Numbered from the stretch's first letter, positions 17,350-27,641 are shown. The stretch: DNA of 64,000 nt from Sodalis praecaptivus (GCF_000517425.1 NZ_CP006569.1:4640760-4704759); one strand, 5' to 3'. Program-made: numbers and translations. Notes: generated by a model from the letters alone, not told the origin.

Positions 17350-18356
17350 GCATGTGTCTCCTTGAAGATAATGGCGCCGGACCGGGCGGGGGAAAGTGCC
17401 GCGCGGAGAAGAGGGAAATGACAGGCAACGTGCTGCCCGTCGGCCAACGGCCGCAGCAAAGGCGCATCGACGCGACAGCGCGCCTGCGCCTGCGGGCAAC
17501 GGGTATGAAATTCACAACCGGCGGGACGATGGGAAAGCGTCGGGATCTCGCCCACCAGCACCCCTTTTCCCGCCTCGCCGCCGCTGCCTTTGGCGCTGAG
17601 CAGCGCGGCGGTATAAGGGTGCGCCGGCGCGCGGAACAGGGCGGCGGTCGGCCCGCTTTCGACAATGCGTCCGAGATACATGATGGCGATGTCGTCGGTA
17701 ACATGGCGAGTAATAGCCAGATTGTGGGTGATGATTAAATAGCTCATCCCCAGCTCGCGTTGCAGGGCGGTGAGCAAGTTCAGCAGCTCACCTTGTACCG
17801 ACAAATCCAGACCGGCGGTCGGTTCATCGGCGATAATCAGCTTCGGCCTGAGCGCCAGCGCCCGCGCCACCGCCACGCGCCTCGCCTGCCCCCCCGACAA
17901 TTGATGCGGGTAGCGATCGATAAACGCCGCCGGCAGCCCGACCATGGTCAATAAACGCCCCGCCTCCGCACGACGGTTAATTTCGCGGCCGTTGACGCTA
18001 AAAGGCTCGGTCACCAGTTTCTCCACGCGCATGCGCGGATCGAGCGCCGCCATCGGATCTTGGAAGATCAGGCCGGTATCCCGCCGGATCCCGCGCCAGG
18101 ACCAGTCGCTGGCGTCCCGCGGCTCGCGGCCGTTAACCTGTACCGTGCCGCCGCTAATCGGCGTCAGGCCGATCACCGCCCGGCCAAGGGTCGTCTTGCC
18201 GCTACCGCTTTCACCGATAAGGCCCAGCGTCTTTCCCGGCGCCACCTGCAGGCTGACGCCGGCCAAGATATCCACATAGCGCACAGCGCCCGGTTTGAGC
18301 CGGCTCAGAAGGTTACCGGTGCGAAAGCGCACCACCAGATCGTTAATTTCAAGCAT
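17346..18356 (-). CDS. ABC transporter ATP-binding protein (DppF/OppF-like)
   Basis: A 336-residue ATPase with Walker A GESGSGKTT, signature LSGGQARRVAVARAL and Walker B LIIADEPTAGLD. The C-terminal oligopeptide-transporter extension contains CEFHTRCPQAQARC, whose cysteines in dipeptide-type ATPases can coordinate an Fe-S cluster. It acts in the inner membrane with the DppD-like ATPase to power import. The start overlaps the previous ATPase's stop by 8 bases, with AAGGTGAG upstream. Its own stop overlaps the binding-protein ATG. Confidence 0.9.
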   Translation of the reverse strand: MLEINDLVVRFRTGNLLSRLKPGAVRYVDILAGVSLQVAPGKTLGLIGESGSGKTTLGRAVIGLTPISGGTVQVNGREPRDASDWSWRGIRRDTGLIFQDPMAALDPRMRVEKLVTEPFSVNGREINRRAEAGRLLTMVGLPAAFIDRYPHQLSGGQARRVAVARALALRPKLIIADEPTAGLDLSVQGELLNLLTALQRELGMSYLIITHNLAITRHVTDDIAIMYLGRIVESGPTAALFRAPAHPYTAALLSAKGSGGEAGKGVLVGEIPTLSHRPAGCEFHTRCPQAQARCRVDAPLLRPLADGQHVACHFPLLRAALSPARSGAIIFKETHA

Positions 18357-19317
18357 GCGGACTCACCTTATGGCAACGTACCGTCCAGTCGCCTTGACCG
18401 AGGGTGGTCAGGGCCGGCGTCACAGCGAGACAGGGCCCGAAAGCCGAGGCGCAGCGTGGCTGGAATGGACACCCGACCCGCTCGCCGCCGGGCGGCGGGA
18501 CCGCGCCGGCAATAAACGGCAACTCGCGGCTAACGCCGGGAATGCGCGCCGGATCGCAGGCCAGCAGCGCCCGGGTATAGGGGTGCGACGGCGCGCCGAA
18601 AATGCTGTCTATCGGTCCCGCCTCGACAATTTCGCCGGCGTACATCACCGCCACCTTGTCGCACAACGCGCTGACCAGATGCAAATCGTGGGTGACAAAA
18701 ATAATCGCGCCGTCCACCAGCTTCCGACTGGCCTTAAGGACCTCTACCACCTGCATTTCCGTCGTGGCGTCCAGCGCGGTGGTCGGCTCATCGGCTATCA
18801 GCAGTTCCGGTTCGGTCAGTAACGCCGCGGCGATAGCGATACGCTGACGGATGCCGCCGCTCAGCTCATGAGGATATTGGTGCAGCCGGCCGCCGGGGTC
18901 GGATATCCCCACGCGCTCCAGCATGTGACGGGCGCGCTGGCGTTTTTCCGCGCGCGTACCGGCTTTATGGTGTTGAAAAGCGACAAGCTGTTTACCAATC
19001 GTCACCACCGGATTAAGCGCGGTAAACGGATCTTGCGAGACGGTGGCGATACCGTTACCGCGCAATTTGCGCCGATCTTCCTCGGACAACGTCAGCAGAT
19101 CGACCCCGCGATAGCGCAATTCACCGCTGGCCTGGGCATTCGGCGGCAGCAGGGTCAACATGGCGCTGACCAGGGTGGATTTTCCGGAACCGCTTTCGCC
19201 CACCAGCCCCAGCACTTCACCTTTATTAAGCGACAGGCTGATATTGCGCACCGCCTGTAGCGGCCCGCGGGGAGAAGCGTAGCTGACGGTTAACTGATTG
19301 ATATCGAGCAACGTCAT
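18349..19317 (-). CDS. ABC transporter ATP-binding protein (DppD/OppD-like)
   Basis: A 322-residue ATPase with Walker A GESGSGKST, signature LSGGIRQRIAIAAAL and Walker B LLIADEPTTALD. A C-terminal GCPFQPRCASAFGPC segment is the oligopeptide/dipeptide ATPase tail. It pairs with the following DppF-like subunit. Its ATG overlaps the stop of the DppC-like permease (ATGA), indicating tight translational coupling. Confidence 0.9.
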   Translation of the reverse strand: MTLLDINQLTVSYASPRGPLQAVRNISLSLNKGEVLGLVGESGSGKSTLVSAMLTLLPPNAQASGELRYRGVDLLTLSEEDRRKLRGNGIATVSQDPFTALNPVVTIGKQLVAFQHHKAGTRAEKRQRARHMLERVGISDPGGRLHQYPHELSGGIRQRIAIAAALLTEPELLIADEPTTALDATTEMQVVEVLKASRKLVDGAIIFVTHDLHLVSALCDKVAVMYAGEIVEAGPIDSIFGAPSHPYTRALLACDPARIPGVSRELPFIAGAVPPPGGERVGCPFQPRCASAFGPCLAVTPALTTLGQGDWTVRCHKVSPHA

Positions 19318-20237
19318 GGGCGATCGCCTCCGGTGTGGCTATGGGTGCGTGGATCCAGCGCGTCGCGTAGCGCCTCGCCGAGAAAAGTGAATCCCAAGGT
19401 GGCGAGAACGATCGGCATGCCGGCGGCAATAACCATATGCGGCGCCTGGCGGATATAGGAGTAGCCATCGTTGAGCACCGTGCCCCAGCTGGCGTCCGGC
19501 GGCTGAATCCCTTGTCCGAGGAAGCTCAGACCCGACTCGATGGCGATAACCGCGGGGATATCCATCGCCACCATGACCAGTAGCGTGCCGGTCAAATTGG
19601 GAATCAGATGCCGAACGACGACGCTGACCGGCGACGCGCCCATGGCCCGGGCCGCGACAATATACTCCATGCGCTTAAGTACCCGCGTTTGGCTGCGCAC
19701 CACCCGGAAATAGCCCGGTACCATGAAGGTAATAATAATAAGAATAATGGTGGCTAGACTGGAGCCGGCCAGCGTCACCACCGCCAGCGCGAACAAAATC
19801 ATCGGAATCGACATCAGCGAATCACACAACAGCATCAACAGCGTGTCGAGCTGGCGCGGCCCGTAGCCGGCCACCAGCCCCAACAGCGATCCCAGCAGCA
19901 GTGCCCCGCCCGTGCCGGCAAAAGCGACCATCATCGCGATACGCGTACCGTAAATCAGCCGCGACAAAATATCGCGACCCAGCTGATCATTCCCCAGCCA
20001 ATACGCCATGCTTGGTCCTTTAAGCCGCAGAACCGCTTTGATGGCGATGGGATTGTGCGGCGCCAGCCAGGGCGCGAATAACGCGCACAGCATTAACGCG
20101 ACGACGCAAATCAAGGCGAAGCGGCCGATCCCGGTCGACCAGACCTGCCGTAGCACTCGATAGAGGCCCATGCGCGGCGGCGTGGCGGCGTTCTGTGCCG
20201 GGGAGCCGGCGACCGGCGTTGACAGTTCTATCATCAC
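19314..20237 (-). CDS. ABC transporter permease (DppC/OppC-like)
   Basis: A 307-residue inner-membrane permease with about six hydrophobic segments and an N-terminal cytoplasmic tail. The Dpp-type segments WLGNDQLGRDILSRLIYGTR and the EAA loop (AARAMGASPVSVVVRHLIPN) that docks on the ATPases are both present. The first segment is about residues 39-58. It overlaps the genes on both sides by ATGA. The substrate cannot be assigned from this subunit. Confidence 0.9.
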   Translation of the reverse strand: MMIELSTPVAGSPAQNAATPPRMGLYRVLRQVWSTGIGRFALICVVALMLCALFAPWLAPHNPIAIKAVLRLKGPSMAYWLGNDQLGRDILSRLIYGTRIAMMVAFAGTGGALLLGSLLGLVAGYGPRQLDTLLMLLCDSLMSIPMILFALAVVTLAGSSLATIILIIITFMVPGYFRVVRSQTRVLKRMEYIVAARAMGASPVSVVVRHLIPNLTGTLLVMVAMDIPAVIAIESGLSFLGQGIQPPDASWGTVLNDGYSYIRQAPHMVIAAGMPIVLATLGFTFLGEALRDALDPRTHSHTGGDRP

Positions 20238-21178
20238 AGCTCCTGGCGCACGCGCGGATCGAGGCAGGTATTAATGACATCGGCGATAAGGTTAGCCAAA
20301 ACATACAGGCCGGACGTTACCACCACCGTCCCCATCACCACCGGAAAATTGCGGGAAATCACCGAATCAAACGCCAATTTGCCGAGCCCCGGCCGGGCAA
20401 AGACAATCTCCGTCAGCACCGCCCCCGAAAGCAACGAGCCGATGCCGACGCCCAGTACCGATACCACCGGGACTACCGCGATCGGCAGCGCGTAGCGCAG
20501 GGCGATCAGCCGATCGGGCATACCGAAAGCGCGGAAAGTGCGAATATGATTTTCCTTCAGAACCTCCAGCATGGAGGCGCGCACCAGGCGGGAAAGATAA
20601 CCGATCCAGCCCAACGCTACCGTCAGCGACGGCAGCACCAGCGCGTGGAGCTGCGAAGCTACATCGCCGCGATGCCCGGCGCCGATAGCGGGAAACCACT
20701 TCAGGGTCACCGAGAAAATCAACAAGGCATAAATAGCCACCACGAAGGCCGGCAGCGCGATAACGCTGATAGACAGCACGCCGATGATACGGTCGGCCCA
20801 GCTGTTCTGGCGCAGCGCCGCCCAGCAGCCGAGCGGGATGCCGAGCGCCATTGCCCAGCCGATGGCGCACAGCGCCAGCACCAACGTGTTGGGCAGGGCG
20901 CGGGCGATGAGTTGTGCTACCGGCCGGTGGGTCAGCACATCTTCACCCAAATCGCCGCGCACCACTCTGGCCAGGAAACGGCCGATCTGCACCGGTGCCG
21001 GCTGGTCCAATCCCATGGTGACGCGCAAAGCCTGTTTTTGCGCCTCGCTGGCGCGCGGACCCAACGCTACCGATGCGGGATCGCCGGGCACCAGGAACAC
21101 CAGGCAAAACAACAGCGAAACGGCCACCAACATAACCGACGCCGCCAAAAGCAGCCGGCGAAGCAGATAAATGAGCAT
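20234..21178 (-). CDS. ABC transporter permease (DppB/OppB-like)
   Basis: A 314-residue permease starting MLIYLLRRLLLAAS, the standard DppB/NikB-type first membrane helix. It contains VPGDPASVALGP after helix 1, GLDQPAPVQIGRFLARVVRGDLG, and the EAA loop FRAFGMPDRLIALRYALPIA. A longer reading frame extends upstream, but the family's N-terminus begins exactly at this ATG. It is the first gene of the seven-gene minus-strand operon. Palindromes about 100-165 bases upstream are candidate control sites. Confidence 0.9.
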   Translation of the reverse strand: MLIYLLRRLLLAASVMLVAVSLLFCLVFLVPGDPASVALGPRASEAQKQALRVTMGLDQPAPVQIGRFLARVVRGDLGEDVLTHRPVAQLIARALPNTLVLALCAIGWAMALGIPLGCWAALRQNSWADRIIGVLSISVIALPAFVVAIYALLIFSVTLKWFPAIGAGHRGDVASQLHALVLPSLTVALGWIGYLSRLVRASMLEVLKENHIRTFRAFGMPDRLIALRYALPIAVVPVVSVLGVGIGSLLSGAVLTEIVFARPGLGKLAFDSVISRNFPVVMGTVVVTSGLYVLANLIADVINTCLDPRVRQEL

Positions 21179-21276
21179 AGATGCAGCCTGTAAAGTATCG
21201 GCGGCGGAACGCCGGCCAGGACCGAAACCGCCGGAATGCGGTTGGAAACGGTTATGAGCTTGCCAGTCTTTGTTGG

Positions 21277-21341
21277 CGATAAACGTCGCGTTTGCGACCT
21301 TATCGGTGAGAAATGCGACATATAAGAACGCCGTATGTCGC
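21277..21341. promoter_or_regulatory. Two adjacent inverted repeats upstream of the ABC operon
   Basis: First repeat: CGATAA (21277-21282) with GTCGC inside, mirrored by GCGAC and TTATCG (21294-21305). Second repeat: GCGACATA (21315-21322) and TATGTCGC (21334-21341), perfect 8-base arms 11 bases apart. They sit 99-163 bases upstream of the first permease gene. They are candidate operators; the GlxA-like regulator is a possible binder, which is inference. Confidence 0.45.
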
Positions 21342-21512
21342 GCGGCGCCGCCGCTTGAGAAAGGATGACCGGGTGCAGCCAGACGCTCAGGACCCGGCCG
21401 TAGAATCGCACGTCGGCGTACGCTCTGGCGCACGGCGTTAGGTTTTTGTCCGGGCTCGGGTGACAAACGGGCCGCGCTAGGCGCGCGCCGGGCAGGAATA
21501 TTGACCGAGGGC

Positions 21513-21548
21513 GGCAAAAGATGGCCCCCGTCAGCGGCAAGGCGGGGG
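21513..21548 (-). terminator. Rho-independent terminator of the VOC gene
   Basis: On the minus strand, GGCCCCCG (21548-21541) pairs with CGGGGGCC (21528-21521) and is followed by ATCTTTTGCC. It begins 37 bases after the VOC-protein stop, separating that gene from the ABC operon. Confidence 0.6.
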
Positions 21549-21584
21549 CCAAAGGCGCGACGTCGACGGCAGGTCAGGCGCGGC

Positions 21585-21986
21585 TTAGCCGTTTACCCCG
21601 TCAGCATAGACAAAACAGAGCTTGTTCCCCTCCGGATCGCGGCAGTAGGCGCCGTAGAAATCCGGCGCATACTGCGGCCGTAGCCCCGGTTCACCCTCAT
21701 TGATAGCGCCGAGGGTAAGCGCCACCGACCATGCCGCCGCCGCCGCATCGGGCGAGGGTGCGGCGAAGCTTACCTGGCTGCCGTTGGCCCAGGTGGCAGG
21801 CAGGCCATTGAGCGGCGCGCGCAGCACAAACTGAGGCCAGCGCCGATCGGCGCGACGCCAGATGACCCCCGCCTCGCCGGCCCGCTCTTCCGCTACCCGC
21901 ACCAAGCCGAGTTCGGCCAAGACCGAATCATAGAATTGCTGCATGCGCGTCAGGTCCCGCACGCCAAGCTGAATATGGCTGAACAT
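21585..21986 (-). CDS. VOC-family (glyoxalase/bleomycin-resistance fold) protein
   Basis: A 133-residue protein of the vicinal-oxygen-chelate fold. MFSHIQLGVRDLTRMQQFYDSVLAELGL is the typical first beta-alpha unit with the metal-ligand His4. The C-terminal half ends YCRDPEGNKLCFVY, where the usual acidic ligand is part of D-P-E-G-N-K-L. Such proteins include glyoxalases, dioxygenases and antibiotic-binding proteins; the reaction here is unknown. A terminator downstream shows it is a single-gene unit. Confidence 0.85.
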   Translation of the reverse strand: MFSHIQLGVRDLTRMQQFYDSVLAELGLVRVAEERAGEAGVIWRRADRRWPQFVLRAPLNGLPATWANGSQVSFAAPSPDAAAAAWSVALTLGAINEGEPGLRPQYAPDFYGAYCRDPEGNKLCFVYADGVNG

Positions 21987-23503
21987 GAGTCTCCCCCCTC
22001 ATGCGACTCGTGCCTTAACTATAGCCAGCGCGCCGCGATTCGTGGCGGCGCCAGCGACATCAGTTATAGCCTGCCAGACACAGCTTCATTTATACCGCGC
22101 GTTGGCGGCTTGCCTATTTCCACCGCCTCTTCGTCTGTCACTCTTCGGCGCTGAAATAGTCTTGTTACCGCCGGACAGGTTAAATTTCGGGCGACCTCGG
22201 CACGGCGAAGCATTGTGTCATGGCGTGCCGACCCCCTCAGCGGCAACGGCGGCCGGCTAACGCTTCACGGGAATAGTGCCGGTGTCACCCGCCCTTGCCT
22301 TACCTCGCCGCGCGTCCCTCTGAATAGCACAGGGGCAGCCCCAAAGCAGCGCCCGTGAACGGGGGGAATATCCGCCGTCGCCGTCGCCTGTTTTGCCCCA
22401 TGCAGGCATTTTCACCGCAAATAGTACGGCGTCCTAATAGACGTTTTACCCTTCCTGACGGCGGTCGCGGTGCGCTTTATAACGCCAGCGGTAACGGCGG
22501 CAAGCAAACCGATGCCATTAACCCGATAGAATTAGGTCGACGACAGGATATCAGGGGATATTTCAGGGCCGAATTTCGCCGTTTTCATCTCATATCCTTA
22601 AGTAAGCGTAGACCCTGACCGCTTTAATTATTGCCTGAAAAGAAGCAATTTTGCGGGCTATTTTTGCTCCTTATGCCACCGCGCGAGCAAAAGGATGGCG
22701 CCCGCCGGACGCCGTTGTCGCGCCAATAGATTATAAAATCTACAATTAGTTGATTTTAATGATAAAAACACCATAATTCTTTGCTAAATTTAGATTTTTA
22801 GCGAAAAAGATAAAAACAGAATACTGAGCAATTACAACAACTTAACTGGTTTACGCTAAATCGACTTAAGGCATATTAAAGGTTTTTTATCTTTTTTGTG
22901 AGTTTTTAATTTGCGATTATTTTTTTTTAGCTCGATTTTTGCGTGAACTACTGCAACGAAACCGGCACACTGTTTCAGCTAAAAAAAATTCTAAAAATCC
23001 TTTTCCTACAACATGTTGCAGCCGCCAGATCTGTAAATTCCGGTAAAGCTTAGCAGGCTATTAATATACAGAATCACTAATAAAACATAAAAAGATATAT
23101 TTGCCATTATATTTTCATAATATATGCGCCTTTTTCTTATTGTCATATTTCAAATTTAAAAAAACTTCGATAAACTGCTCGGGCAGTCAGTAATGAAGCA
23201 GGGGGTCCGATCATACTCCGATTGGGCATTAATAATAACCTGGAAGTAACCCATACTCTTCTGTCTCCAGGATGCCCCTATTTAATGGAGGTTGAGAGAA
23301 TTTCAATATTTTTGTTAATAAAATGTATTTCTTGTTAGCGTAAGCTGACAACATTGCTTGTTTAGAATATTTCCCAGCGTCGTCGATTCTGCTTAAGTGT
23401 AATATTTACCTGATGCCATTAAAGCCATCTGTAATACTAAACGGAAATCTAACGTGCTTTGGGAATAACTGATAGCGAATAAATAACATATAGAGATTAG
23501 AAC
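21987..23503. other. 1.5-kb non-coding region, AT-rich in its second half
   Basis: No gene is supported. From 21987 to about 22620 the composition is like the neighbourhood and may hold decayed sequence. From about 22720 to 23500 it is strongly AT-rich with many A/T runs. This is the long untranslated control region of the MarR-type gene at 23504 and has the look of an H-NS-bound promoter region. A 16-bp near-perfect palindrome lies at 23006-23021. Confidence 0.6.
23006..23021. promoter_or_regulatory. Palindrome in the MarR-gene upstream region
   Basis: A perfect CAACATGTTG core (23009-23018) is flanked by CT and AG, so 14 of 16 bases are symmetric. MarR-family dimers bind palindromes of this size, so autoregulation is possible, but the site is about 480 bases from the start codon. 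Confidence 0.35.
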
Positions 23504-23929
23504 ATGGATAAATCAACCGATATTTCAGTAATGGTAGAGTCCCTATCGCGTATCTATCACCGCCTGAGAAAAGAAGTGAATGGTCAGCTGGTGAACGAAG
23601 GCCTCTCGATGTCGAAAATGAAAATTCTGCATCTGATTACTACCGGCAAAACCAGCGCCACCGATATCAAAAACTATATGGGCTTCTCATCCCGTACCGT
23701 GGTCACCGTGCTTGATGCATTGGAAAAAGAGGAGATGCTGCAACGCCAGCAAAGCCCTACCGATCGCCGGGTGAAGTATGTCTATATCACGGAAAAAGGG
23801 CGTGAGAAATTGCGTATCGCCGAACAGACCCACAAAGTCATTCTGGATCGCATGTTTGCTCCGTTATCCGAGATGCAGTTAGAGAAGTTCAGCGAAGTCT
23901 GCAATGTACTTGAAGCTCAGCAAAAATAG
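23504..23929 (+). CDS. MarR-family transcriptional regulator
   Basis: A 141-residue winged-helix protein. Helical dimerisation segments at both ends flank the DNA-binding core: MKILHLITTGKTSATDIKNYMG, the recognition helix SSRTVVTVLDALEKEEML, then the wing DRRVKYVYITEKGREKL with the conserved D-R-R. It is not close enough to SlyA, MarR, EmrR or HosA to borrow a name. The base composition is lower in GC than the genes around it and the upstream region is very AT-rich, as for horizontally acquired or silenced regulators. The ATG follows a weak AGAG. It stands alone, 383 bp before gmk. Confidence 0.88.
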   Translation: MDKSTDISVMVESLSRIYHRLRKEVNGQLVNEGLSMSKMKILHLITTGKTSATDIKNYMGFSSRTVVTVLDALEKEEMLQRQQSPTDRRVKYVYITEKGREKLRIAEQTHKVILDRMFAPLSEMQLEKFSEVCNVLEAQQK

Positions 23930-24936
<1,007 letters not shown>

Positions 24937-24990
24937 CACAACTTTCAGTATGATGCCCAGTCATTTCTTCATCTGTGGAGTAGCTCACAT

Positions 24991-25266
24991 ATGGCACGCG
25001 TAACTGTACAAGACGCCGTCGAGAAAATTGGTAACCGTTTTGACCTGGTGCTGGTCGCCGCGCGTCGCGCCCGTCAGATTCAGGTAGGCGGTAAAGATCC
25101 ACTGGTTGCGGAAGAAAACGATAAATACACCGTTATCGCCCTGCGTGAAATCGAGGAAGGCCTGATTACCAATCAGATCCTGGATTTACGCGATCGCCAG
25201 GAGCAGCAAGAACAGGAAGCCGCCGAGATTCAGGCGGTCACCGCGATCGCTGAAGGCCGCCGTTAA
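24991..25266 (+). CDS. rpoZ: RNA polymerase omega subunit
   Basis: A 91-residue protein nearly identical to E. coli omega ([20 protein letters not shown] at the start, [11 protein letters not shown] at the end). Omega helps assemble RNA polymerase beta-prime and forms part of ppGpp site 1, which suits its place just before spoT. GGAG precedes the ATG. It lies 54 bases after gmk and 20 before spoT. Confidence 0.98.
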   Translation: MARVTVQDAVEKIGNRFDLVLVAARRARQIQVGGKDPLVAEENDKYTVIALREIEEGLITNQILDLRDRQEQQEQEAAEIQAVTAIAEGRR

Positions 25267-25286
25267 CAGCAGGTTACTACCCTACC

Positions 25287-27392
25287 TTGTATCTGTTCGA
25301 AAGTCTGAATCTTCTGATTCAACGCTATCTGCCCGAGGATCAGATAAAACTCCTCCGGCAGGCTTATCTTGTCGCTCGTGATGCGCACGAGGGACAGACT
25401 CGTTCCAGCGGTGAGCCTTATATCACCCATCCGGTAGCGGTCGCCTGCATCCTGGCCGAGATGCGTCTCGATCATGAGACGCTGATGGCGGCGCTGCTGC
25501 ATGACGTTATCGAAGATACCCCAGCCACCTACCAGGACATGGAACAACTGTTCGGCAAAAGCGTCGCCGAGCTGGTGGAGGGAGTATCGAAGCTGGACAA
25601 GCTGAAATTCCGTGACAAGAAAGAAGCCCAGGCGGAAAACTTTCGTAAAATGATCATGGCGATGGTGCAAGATATCCGCGTCGTGCTGATAAAGCTTGCC
25701 GACCGCACCCACAATATGCGCACCCTCGGCGCCCTGCGGCCGGACAAACGGCGTCGCATCGCGCGCGAAACGCTGGAAATCTATAGCCCGCTGGCCCACC
25801 GGCTGGGTATCCATCACCTGAAAACCGAGCTGGAAGAGCTGGGGTTCGAGGCGCTCTATCCCAACCGCTACCGGGTTATCAAGGAAGTGGTGAAAGCGGC
25901 GCGCGGTAACCGCAAGGAGATGATCCAGAAAATCCTCGCCGAGATTGAGGGTCGCTTAACCGAAGCGGGCATTCCCTGTCGCGTCAGCGGACGGGAAAAA
26001 CATCTCTACTCGATCTATTGCAAGATGCACCTGAAAGAGCAACGTTTTCATTCCATCATGGATATCTACGCTTTTCGGGTGATCGTCAGCGAAGTGGACA
26101 CCTGTTACCGGGTGCTGGGGCAGATGCATAGCCTGTATAAACCGCGCCCCGGGCGGGTGAAAGATTATATCGCCATCCCCAAAGCCAACGGCTACCAATC
26201 GCTGCATACCTCGATGATAGGTCCCCACGGCGTGCCGGTGGAGGTGCAGATTCGCACCGAGGACATGGACCAGATGGCGGAGATGGGGGTGGCGGCGCAT
26301 TGGGCGTATAAAGAGCAGGGCGAAACCGGTACTACGGCGCAAATCCGCGCGCAGCGCTGGATGCAAAGCCTCCTCGAGCTTCAGCAAAGCGCCGGCAGCT
26401 CGTTTGAATTCATTGAAAGCGTTAAATCCGATCTTTTTCCCGACGAAATCTACGTATTTACCCCAGAAGGGCGCATCGTCGAATTGCCGGCCGGCGCGAC
26501 GCCGGTGGATTTCGCCTATGCCGTGCATACCGATATCGGTCACGCCTGCGTGGGCGCGCGGGTGGACAGGCAGCCCTATCCGCTGTCCCAGTCGCTCACC
26601 AGCGGCCAGACCGTGGAAATTATTACCGCTCCCGGCGCGCGGCCCAACGCCGCCTGGCTGAATTTCGTCGTAAGTTCCAAGGCGCGGGCCAAAATTCGCC
26701 AGATGCTGAAAAACCTCAAGCGTGATGACTCCGTCAGCCTCGGCCGTCGCCTGCTTAACCACGCGTTGGGCGGCAGCCGCAAACTGGTCGAAATGGCGCC
26801 GGAAAATATCCAGCGCGAGCTGGACAGGATGAAACTGGCGACGCTTGAAGATCTGCTGGCGGAAATCGGTCTCGGCAACGCCATGAGCGTGGTCATTGCC
26901 AAAAATCTGCAGGGAGATCGGTCCAACCTGACGCCGCCCGTCGGCCCGCGGACGCTGCCAATTAAAGGCGCCGACGGCGTGCTCATCACCTTCGCCAAAT
27001 GCTGCCGGCCTATTCCAGGCGATCCGATCATCGCCCACGTCAGCCCCGGCAAAGGGCTGGTGGTACACCATGAATCTTGCCGCAATATCCGGGGCTACCA
27101 GAAAGAGCCCGAGAAATTTATGCCGGTAGAGTGGGAAATGGTGAGCGAACAGGAGTTTATCGCCGAAATCAAGGTAGACATGTTCAACCATCAGGGCGCG
27201 CTGGCCAATTTGACCGCGTCGATTAACGCCGCCAATTCCAATATTCAGAGCCTTAACACCGAAGAGAAAGACGGCCGGGTGTATAGCGCGTTTATACGCC
27301 TAACCACCCGCGATCGCATCCATCTGGCGAATATCATGCGTAAAATCCGCATCATGCCGGATGTCATCCGGGTTAACCGTAACCGCAATTAA
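25287..27392 (+). CDS. spoT: Bifunctional (p)ppGpp synthase/hydrolase SpoT
   Basis: A 701-residue protein. The HD hydrolase domain has the metal-binding HD pair at residues 72-73 (LLHDVIED). The synthetase domain follows (REKHLYSIYCKM, then RVKDYIAIPKANGYQSLHT). Then come the TGS domain (VFTPEGRIVELPAGATPVDF), a conserved-cysteine motif (FAKCCRPIPGDPI) and a C-terminal ACT domain. It uses a TTG start at 25287, as the E. coli gene does, and MYLFESLN aligns exactly. It degrades and makes ppGpp in response to carbon, iron and fatty-acid starvation. Its normal downstream neighbour trmH is a remnant here. Confidence 0.98.
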   Translation: MYLFESLNLLIQRYLPEDQIKLLRQAYLVARDAHEGQTRSSGEPYITHPVAVACILAEMRLDHETLMAALLHDVIEDTPATYQDMEQLFGKSVAELVEGVSKLDKLKFRDKKEAQAENFRKMIMAMVQDIRVVLIKLADRTHNMRTLGALRPDKRRRIARETLEIYSPLAHRLGIHHLKTELEELGFEALYPNRYRVIKEVVKAARGNRKEMIQKILAEIEGRLTEAGIPCRVSGREKHLYSIYCKMHLKEQRFHSIMDIYAFRVIVSEVDTCYRVLGQMHSLYKPRPGRVKDYIAIPKANGYQSLHTSMIGPHGVPVEVQIRTEDMDQMAEMGVAAHWAYKEQGETGTTAQIRAQRWMQSLLELQQSAGSSFEFIESVKSDLFPDEIYVFTPEGRIVELPAGATPVDFAYAVHTDIGHACVGARVDRQPYPLSQSLTSGQTVEIITAPGARPNAAWLNFVVSSKARAKIRQMLKNLKRDDSVSLGRRLLNHALGGSRKLVEMAPENIQRELDRMKLATLEDLLAEIGLGNAMSVVIAKNLQGDRSNLTPPVGPRTLPIKGADGVLITFAKCCRPIPGDPIIAHVSPGKGLVVHHESCRNIRGYQKEPEKFMPVEWEMVSEQEFIAEIKVDMFNHQGALANLTASINAANSNIQSLNTEEKDGRVYSAFIRLTTRDRIHLANIMRKIRIMPDVIRVNRNRN

Positions 27393-27395
27393 GCC

Positions 27396-27641
27396 ATGAT
27401 GCCGGCCCGTTTTGCCTGGCGAGGCGACATGCCGGCGGCCCGCCGGCCGGTTCTGATGCCGGTTCTCCTATGCCGCGCGGCGAATTTCCGCCCCCTTGAT
27501 TATCGCCGTTCGACCTGTATTCTTATGGAGCGGGGTCGCCGCGCGCAAACGCTCGGCCCGGCCGGACAGCGGCCCCGGCGGCGAGAGGACCTCTCCCCCA
27601 GAAGGGTCGGCCTGATGATAAGCCACGGAGAGCTGATATGA
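27396..27641 (+). pseudogene. trmH: trmH remnant (tRNA Gm18 2'-O-methyltransferase), internally deleted
   Basis: This 81-codon frame sits exactly where trmH lies in E. coli, between spoT and recG; intact TrmH has 229 residues. Its beginning, MMPARFAWRGDMPAARRP, aligns with the TrmH N-terminus (MNPTRYARICEMLARRQP). After a gap it reads NFRPLDYRRSTCILM, matching the internal FREIDYTRPTCILM. The remainder, including the knotted SAM-binding C-terminus, is missing or scrambled. The 3' end overlaps the recG ATG. The surviving frame cannot encode a working SPOUT enzyme. The cell would lack Gm18 in its tRNAs unless another copy exists. Confidence 0.8.

Noticed and set aside
21179-21517. Long N-terminal extension of the DppB-like permease
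   Set aside because: The family N-terminus begins at 21178; the extension is Arg/Pro-rich and crosses the candidate operators.
25956-27191. 411-codon open frame antisense to spoT
   Set aside because: A shadow of the GC-rich third positions of spoT; spoT itself is certain.
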